Positions 19,822 to 25,429 of a DNA stretch of 25,429 nucleotides are shown here, one piece after another; the stretch's first letter is position 1; every line of letters begins with the position of its first letter. A program made the position numbers and the translations under genes. A model generated the notes under the pieces. That model did no database searches and was not told the origin of the DNA. It saw only the letters and a program-made list of their open reading frames with translations. This stretch comes from Byssochlamys sp. IMV 00236 (taxonomy: Eukaryota > Ascomycota > Eurotiomycetes > Eurotiales > Thermoascaceae), in NCBI GenBank assembly GCA_001931875.2, contig MSJH02000517.1:1-25429 (forward strand). The letters run 5' to 3'.

Positions 19822-20535
19822 TTATTTCCGCCCCTCAACCATAATAATATGGTACCCGAAACCAGTCTTGACCTCAGCATATTTCGGATTGGCAGTTGTG
19901 CTAGGCTCGAGATCATAAGCCGTCTTTTCGAAAGCGGCATCGAGACTACCGCGGACTTTCCAGCCAAGGGAACCACCTGTGATAGAGGTTAGCAATTCGA
20001 CAGTATAACGTAAATGATGAAACATATGAGATGAACACCGCGAGATGCGCTGTGGTATGATTTCCCTACAAGTACGCATATAAAATTGAAAGTATAAGGA
20101 GCATGTTATGGCATAATATCAAATATATATAGGAAATAGCGCGAAGGGTTCTGATACATGCCTTGTCTAGCTTTATCTTCTGAATACTCCCTGGCAACAT
20201 CATCGAATTTCGCACCATTACGGAGTTTCTCGAGAGCTTCTTCTTTCTTGGAGTGCTTCTCGCACTGTTGGATGGATTGTCAGTATCGGATTTATTGCGA
20301 TCATTGGATGGGAAAAAAACAAGAAAAAGACAAACAAAAGGTCATACAGTAAAACATAAAGCAAGAAAGAAAGAAAAAAAAAAGAAAGAAAGGGAATACC
20401 GCATACAAGAATATGTCTAACGTTGATCGAAGTAGCAGGCTTCAATCCTTTTCCACCCTTTGCGTCCTTCCCACCAGCATCAGAGGCATCCTTTCCCTTG
20501 CCTTTGCCGCCCTTGACATTGTTCTTGGGCGCCAT
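19822..20535 (-). CDS. pin4: Par14-type parvulin peptidyl-prolyl cis-trans isomerase
   Basis: Catalyses cis-trans isomerisation of prolyl bonds. It is the Par14/PIN4 (EPVH) branch, which lacks a WW domain; human Par14 is tied to ribosome maturation and chromatin. Exons 20407-20535, 20162-20264 and 19822-19976 give 128 residues, the usual size. The N-terminal 35 residues are Gly/Lys-rich and basic, as in human Par14. The rotamase core starts at [21 protein letters not shown] and includes [20 protein letters not shown]. It ends [15 protein letters not shown], nearly the family's invariant ending. Intron 1 (142 bases) is GT-AG. Intron 2 (185 bases) must begin with GC (G|GCATGT) to restore the conserved ARQGGSLGW reading, so it is a GC-AG intron. 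It is divergent from the AlkB-like gene. Confidence 0.93.
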
Positions 20536-21455
20536 AACTCAAGATCTGAATAGATCGTATATGTATATGAGAAGCTGAGAGAAGGAAAGGTAAAGAAAAA
20601 AAAAAGTGGGATGAATATGTCACCACGGAAACATATAAATATTCCGTCCTTGAGAGTAAAGATGGATAGAAAACACCCTCGAATCAAAATACAAAGTGTA
20701 GAAACTGCAAGCAAACTTGGCTATTTCTCCCTTTGATTTTAAATATTGATCACCAACAACCAATATGACGCCGGCATAGGAACCTTTGGGCCGTATTCGG
20801 CGAAAAGAGGGCCCGCGGCGCGCGGGGTGTTGATTGCCGTGACGCCTCAGGCACAAATAACAGGTAGACTATGGGCCGTCTTCGGTCGGGAGCAATCACG
20901 AAACTCCTTGATCGGTCTAGACCGGGGGGTCATTCTCTTCCATCTCTTGTTCCATCTTTTTGCCTACTAACTAACTTACTTTTATGACTCCCTTTTTCTG
21001 TACAAGCAAAGCATCTGGTTATCTTTTTTTTTGTTCCTTTTGTTGTTTTCTCTTGATATTTAAGGTTTCTTGGTCTTGGGAGAATCGCGAGGAAAAAGAA
21101 AGAATTGAAAGAAACGATAGTTATCACTTTCGATTTACATTCACGTCGCAGCGGAGTCAGTCAGAAGAGGGAAGTTCGCGTTTGAGTCAAACATTGCCTA
21201 GTTACAAGAAGGATATCGTACTGGCATTTGTTTCCTAGTCGTATACCCGCTTCTCCTTTTCATTTGTCATTTCCTTAAACCAACTACTTGCTACGTTCTT
21301 CATGCATAGTGTCAGAAAGGCGCGCTCTTAGCAACCAGAAGGCAAGGCCGGATCGAGAAGGAAAAGGAGGAAGAAAAAGAAAAAAGAAGAAAGAAGAAAG
21401 GAGGGATATTCCTATTCCTCATTCATCATTTTCTGAAAGAAAGACCATTTTCCGA
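20536..21455. promoter_or_regulatory. Shared divergent promoter of the parvulin and AlkB-like genes
   Basis: 920 bases between the starts. A GC-rich island at 20787-20890 holds GGGCCGTATTCGG (20788-20800), GGGCCC (20809-20814), a CGCGGCGCGCGG stretch and GGGCCGTCTTCGG (20873-20885), while the flanks are AT-rich. The last 100 bases before the AlkB-like start are purine-rich (AGAAAAAGAAAAAAGAAG-like). No gene is supported. Confidence 0.5.
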
Positions 21456-22507
21456 ATGACCTCACTGGAAGCAGCGCGGATTACATCGTTACCGGAAGAT
21501 GCATATTATATCCCCAACTTCATCAGCGAGGCTGAGGAGGAGAGGTTGCTACAGAAGGTTGGTGTTTCCTTGTTTTGTCTTTCCGTGTTTGTGTCTATCT
21601 CTTGTGTTTAGCCTCCTGCTCCTGAAAGGATTTTCTGAATGCCTACTCAATGTTGAGAAATACTATCTGCTCTACCCCCTTTTCAGGGAGCACTGCCTGT
21701 TTGATGTCACGAGACACCCGCCTATTTGGGATGCCTATATCACCAAAATGGGATTTTTCTGGCGGAAAACACACCAGATTGAACCCCTGCCCGAGTTTTG
21801 TCGTGGTTTCTGAGATTGTTAATGTTGCAAAACAGATAACTACCGTCCCGCTTCCGCGCTGGACGCAGCTTTCCCACCGCCGTCTCCAGTCGTGGCCGTC
21901 GGCGCTCTCCAAGTCCAACACGCTGCTCGCATCCCCGCTGCCGACCTGGCTGACACAGCCGATCATCAGTCCGCGATTCGACGAGCTGGGTATCTTCGCG
22001 GACGCGCCGCACGGAGCACCCAACCATGTCCTGATCAACGAGTACCGGCCCGGCCAGGGGATCATGCCACACGAGGACGGAGCGGCGTACTACCCACTCG
22101 TGGCGACTGTGAGTCTCGGAGCGCCTATAGTACTGGACGTGTACGAGAAGCAGCACCGGCGAGAAGGGTCGGACAGCCCCGTTCCTGATCCAGCCAACGG
22201 GGACGATGATGACGGTCAAAAGGAGCAGAACGGAGCTAGCCCACAACACTACCGGATCCTCCAGGAGCCGCGGAGTCTGCTTATCACGACGAAAGTCATG
22301 TATACGGATTATCTGCACGGCATTGCGGAGACGAACCGGGACGAGAATCTCACGGCGCAAACGGTGTGCAACTGGGATCTACTGGGTGATCGACAGAGAT
22401 ACGAACGCGGTTCGTATGAAAGGGAAGTGAGGATGAGCCTCACATATCGGGATGTGATCAAGGTAGCGAAACTGGGCAACAGTGGCAGGTTTTTGGGTAT
22501 ACGATGA
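21456..22507 (+). CDS. ALKBH6-like AlkB-family Fe(II)/2-oxoglutarate dioxygenase
   Basis: AlkB-family enzymes use Fe(II) and 2-oxoglutarate to remove alkyl groups from nucleic acids or proteins; the substrate of the ALKBH6 branch is not settled. Exons 21456-21557 and 21836-22507, with a 278-base GT-AG intron, give 257 residues. The join reads EEERLLQK-ITTVPLPRWTQLSHRRLQ, matching the start of this family. Iron ligands are H113 and D115 (MPHEDG) and H195 (DYLHGI). N102 and Y104 (NEY) and R233 and R239 (RMSLTYR) form the 2-oxoglutarate site, so the enzyme should be active. An acidic, low-complexity insert (about 143-170, with DPANGDDDDGQ) interrupts the core between the HxD motif and the second His, as an exposed loop. 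The ATG at 21456 is preferred. The frame stays open upstream to 21288, but that part is low-complexity Lys/Arg. Confidence 0.9.
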
Positions 22508-22752
22508 CAGGAAGAAGAAAAAAAAAGTGAAAAGAATTCTATCAATCCATCCATCAACCCCTGCACAACGCGGGAATTCCGTCTCGCTGGAGCGGTCTCT
22601 AACCGGTTGCATTTGAAATTGGCGAAATTGCCGCCTTAGGAAGAACCCTGACACCCATGCCAGATGATTCACGTGAAAACCATGGGGAACAGATATGGAC
22701 TCTGTGGTTCACGGCTCTCGCATCGAACTGGCTCTAATAGGCGGATTCTAAT

Positions 22753-23848
22753 CTAATATAGGAAGGGGATCATCCTCCATCTATTCCGCACGTTTTCCTC
22801 GCCAAACTTTTGCATGTACCATCGCTTGCTACTGGCAGCGGTAATGCCCAGGTTGACCGCGACAAAGAACAGACCGGAGAGGACCGTCTTATTGATGGAT
22901 TCTCCGGCAGGGGCAGCCAACAGGGCCAGGGCCAGATAGATGACACACTCTGCTGTATAGTGAGGGCATATTACCGAGAGAAAGAGTGGGTGAGCAGGGA
23001 GGGTATACTTCTTCAGAGACGCCAGGTAATGATGGCAGTCGTGCTGCAGGCCCGAGGCCAACAGAAAGAGAGGCAGACACAGCAGCGTCCGCGGCGTAGG
23101 GACGTTGGTGACCCGCAGATGATCGAGGGTGATATCTCGCGCAAGGAGGGTGCCTGGAACCTAGTATGAGCCAGCAGCCCCGGCGGGATCCCATGAGAAC
23201 TCTCCTACCTGTTCCTTCAATCCAGATCGCCAGCGTCATTGCTATGTAGAAGGCGAGTCCCAGAAACCAGTGCACGAACCACATCTGTGAGGAGGACTGC
23301 TTCGCTGTTGCAATGCATTCATAGAGCCGTCGAGCACCCTGGATGGCCATCAGAGCCCAACATAGCCAGACCTGATTGAGCGACATGGACTTGGACCGAT
23401 GCTCTTCGTTGACGCGAGCGGCGATGACTCTGAACGCGGGGCCGCGGGAGAGCAGCTGGGTCGCCCAGAAGATGGACGACAGCACGGACAGCACATAGAA
23501 ATGGATGAAGTAGCTGTGCGGCACTCTCCACGCCGCCAGATAATCGATGAAGCGAGTCAGCGGTGAACGAGGCGCGGCGATAGTCGACGCCGACCTGGAG
23601 GAGTCGGTGGCACGAGGGCCATAGTCGACGAAGCGGGCACGCAAGTAGGGAATCCCGCTGACGGACAGCGTCTACTCTGGACATCTCAGCCGACTTGTAG
23701 ACGATAGACAAGCGACGGAGCCAGATCGTACCGTGCAAGTTGCGAAGAGGAAGAAGGCGCGCACAGCGTCTACCGCGTCCATGTTGTTGGCGGTGGATTG
23801 GACTGCGGCCGTCCATTTCGACGCGACCGTGTGTGCGACGGTCGCCAT
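22753..23848 (-). CDS. dfg10: Polyprenol reductase (DFG10/SRD5A3 family)
   Basis: An ER membrane enzyme of the steroid 5-alpha-reductase family needed to make dolichol from polyprenol, and hence for N-glycosylation. Exons 23732-23848, 23209-23671 and 22753-23153, with introns of 60 and 55 bases, give 326 residues. Key marks: RARFVDYGPRA near residue 50; several hydrophobic spans; VHWFLGLAFYIAMTLAIWIE before the second intron; the QHDCHHYL motif near residue 228, equivalent to the QYxCH motif of SRD5A3; CPHYTAECVIYLAL; and the terminal RWRMIPFLY, close to the family's usual ending. I chose acceptors at 23671 and 23153 because nearby alternatives break the frame. A (GA)n/(GAA)n purine tract lies directly before the ATG on the coding strand. 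It converges with the AlkB-like gene, 245 bases away. Confidence 0.92.
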
Positions 23849-23900
23849 CTTCCTCTCTCTCTCTCTCTCCGCTGCCCTTTCTTTTTCTTGTCCTTTTCCT

Positions 23901-23935
23901 TTTCTTCTTCTTCTTCTTCTTCTTCTTCTTCTTCT
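23901..23935. repeat. (CTT)n trinucleotide microsatellite
   Basis: An uninterrupted CTT run (GAA on the DFG10 coding strand), about 55 bases upstream of the DFG10 ATG. A (CT)n run lies between it and the start codon. Probably transcribed in the 5' leader or part of the core promoter. Confidence 0.9.
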
Positions 23936-24535
23936 CCTTGTGCAGAGGCAGAGAAAGAGTGTGAACGTCACGTCGACGACAGTTGGTTTTTATCAGCGAG
24001 CCTGATGGAGACGCGCGGACGGCAGCGAGAAGTGTGGGCTTCGAGGAAGATACCTAGTGGTTATTATTATCTACGACTTAGATTAATTTACTAACCAACT
24101 GGTGTCAGATCCACGGGTGGTCCCCCATGGGCTCTGATCTGGGCAGTGCAGGATTATTTGATTGTTATTATTATTATTTATTTACTGTTGTTGTTGTTTT
24201 GACCCACGACAGGAAGTGTTTTGGGGGTGGCATTCCTGTTTTATCTGGTAACTGAACTACTCTATCTTCTTCAGCAGGGCCTGGCCCTCACCGACTGGAG
24301 ATCGAGAAGAGAGAGATTTGGAAGTGAGCACGGACTTGAGTACTCAAGTCTGACTGCAGCCACGACAGCGTGCATGGCAACCCTGTCCTTGTTGAAACTT
24401 GAGACGAGAGCAAGGCGACAAACGGCACGAGAGAGATACATGCGAGCAGCTTCCAGATCGCTCTCCCATTATTTTCTGAACGAACGAATGAACTCACTAA
24501 CCAACTAGTTCATAACTGATTATTATTGACCAGAG

Positions 24536-24565
<30 letters not shown>
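24536..24565. repeat. (ATA)n trinucleotide microsatellite, ten units
   Basis: Thirty bases of perfect ATA repeat. Confidence 0.9.
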
Positions 24566-24566
<1 letters not shown>

Positions 24567-24887
24567 CAGATGGTACTCGAAGTAATTAATCAATCAACTA
24601 ATGATTAAATTACGCCCGATGCAACTGATGATAAACTAATTGGCATAGTGGTGAAGTGAGAATCCGCACCGGAGGCGGCGATCCCTGTTGCATCCAGCAC
24701 GAAACCGGCCAGCGCTGGGGATCGGCGGGTGGAGGCGGTGGCTGCAGTCGACCAGCCAGCGATCGAGAGGCCCCCCTTTCTGGCTGAGACAAGCAGTAAT
24801 TAGTTAGTTACTGGAGCAGTTGAGTGAGTGAGATGACTGAGATGAGAACTCGAGAGAGAGAGTAAGAGTGAGTGAGTCCCTCTGTTT

Positions 24888-24958
24888 AATAATAATAATA
24901 ATTAATTAATTACCGAGTATCTACCAGTACCATAATAATAATAATAATAATAATCATA
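24888..24958. repeat. Two AAT-type microsatellites with an AATT tetranucleotide run
   Basis: An AAT run from 24888 passes into ATTA repeats to about 24912. After 20 unique bases a second ATA run covers 24932-24954. Confidence 0.85.
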
Positions 24959-25305
24959 ATTTCAACTCGACCAGGAATGCCCGCCGCCACAATCCCTCCC
25001 CGCCCGGCAGAACCCGGTGGCCACTGAGATTCAGATTCAGGTTCAGTTCAGTTCAGTTCAGGCCAGTCAGTCAGTTGAGTCGAGTTAGTGAGTTCACTTA
25101 GTGAGTTCCATTGTCTGCCTTTCCCGCCCGCAGTTCTTCCACTTCTTCCTCTTCGCATTATTCTGCTTCTCGTACTCGTTCTTGTTCCTCCTCTCTCTCC
25201 TGCACATCCCAAATTCCCACTCAACTCAACGCCGTCACGACACCACCCGCCATCCTTTCCCTCTCCTCACCCACAACGGGGCTCCGTGCTAAGCCCCCCG
25301 TAACA

Positions 25306-25429
25306 ATATATAGCCGCTCCCCATATTATTACCTTGTCGACAACCAACTCTCTCACCTCCCCCCCCTGTCCGCCTCGAAAATCGATTCTCTCCTCTCTCT
25401 CTCTCACTCTCGCTCTCGCTCTCACTTAC
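25306..25429 (+). promoter_or_regulatory. TATA-like element and pyrimidine-rich leader of an off-window gene
   Basis: ATATATAG at 25306-25313 is followed, some 30-115 bases on, by CT-rich sequence up to the window edge (TCTCTCCTCTCTCTCTCTCA and similar). Fungal transcripts often start in such CT tracts downstream of a TATA element. The gene itself is not in view. Confidence 0.4.

Larger units (their letters stand above)
23849..25429. other. Repeat-rich intergenic DNA; promoter region of DFG10 and probably of a gene beyond the window
   Basis: About 1.6 kb without a supported frame. It holds a CTT run, several AAT/ATT runs, GAGT-type repeats (24820-24880) and a TTCAG-type tandem (25029-25065). 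The right end has TATATA followed by a long pyrimidine tract, the usual layout before a fungal start codon, so a rightward gene probably begins just outside. Confidence 0.5.

Noticed and set aside
21892..22360. Overlapping frames on both strands in the AlkB-like exon
   Set aside because: The AlkB frame carries all catalytic residues; the others are products of high GC content.
23733..24094. Three overlapping plus-strand frames
   Set aside because: They are mainly Ser/Leu/Phe runs from the (CT)n and (CTT)n repeats and run antisense to DFG10 exon 1.
24610..24792. 60-codon minus-strand frame with Pro/Arg-rich sequence
   Set aside because: Short, low-complexity, without splice partners or recognisable content.

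Overview
This window looks like a nuclear chromosome segment of a filamentous ascomycete, most likely a Eurotiales fungus such as an Aspergillus or close relative. The genes carry short GT-AG introns, mostly 51-80 bases, with CTGAC/CTAAC-like branch sites. Coding exons are GC-rich and intergenic DNA is AT-rich, with microsatellites and pyrimidine tracts before start codons. The encoded proteins are typical fungal housekeeping proteins. I see no plasmid, phage, CRISPR, rRNA, tRNA or recognisable transposon. Exon joins were inferred by hand from splice signals, reading frame and family conservation.

Layout, left to right. (1) 952-1707 (-): an unrecognised proline/threonine-rich protein with a conserved-looking C-terminal helix. 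(2) 2204-3730 (-): the mitochondrial ADP/ATP carrier in five exons, one of only 22 nt. (3) 4385-4510 (-): a small GC-rich piece that looks like the last exon of an unrecognised gene. (4) About 2.2 kb (4511-6721) without a supported gene, rich in microsatellites and inverted repeats. (5) 6722-8626 (-): KRI1, a 40S ribosome biogenesis factor. (6) 9112-13600 (+): a 1434-residue BAR-PH-GRAM-VASt-TM protein of the Sip3/Ysp1 (LAM) sterol-transfer family, divergent from KRI1. (7) 14040-14636 (-): SEN15 of the tRNA-splicing endonuclease, divergent from (8) 15196-16564 (+): HUT1, an ER nucleotide-sugar transporter. (9) 16848-17876 (-): an unrecognised protein with a Cys/His cluster, coiled coils and an acidic stretch. 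(10) About 1.9 kb without a supported gene. (11) 19822-20535 (-): a Par14-type parvulin prolyl isomerase with a GC-AG intron, divergent from (12) 21456-22507 (+): an ALKBH6-type AlkB dioxygenase. (13) 22753-23848 (-): the polyprenol reductase DFG10/SRD5A3. (14) 23849-25429: no supported gene; repeat-rich DNA that ends in a TATA-like element and a long pyrimidine tract, probably the promoter and 5' leader of a rightward gene outside the window.

The genes do not form one pathway. There are loose themes: RNA and ribosome maturation (KRI1, SEN15, perhaps the parvulin) and ER lipid or glycosylation functions (the LAM protein, HUT1, DFG10). Three divergent pairs share promoters of roughly 0.5-0.9 kb. 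The items most worth a second look are the cryptic exon at 4385-4510, the Cys/His protein, the GC-AG intron, a perfect 16-bp palindrome in the SEN15/HUT1 promoter, and paired CACGTGAC sites upstream of the first gene.
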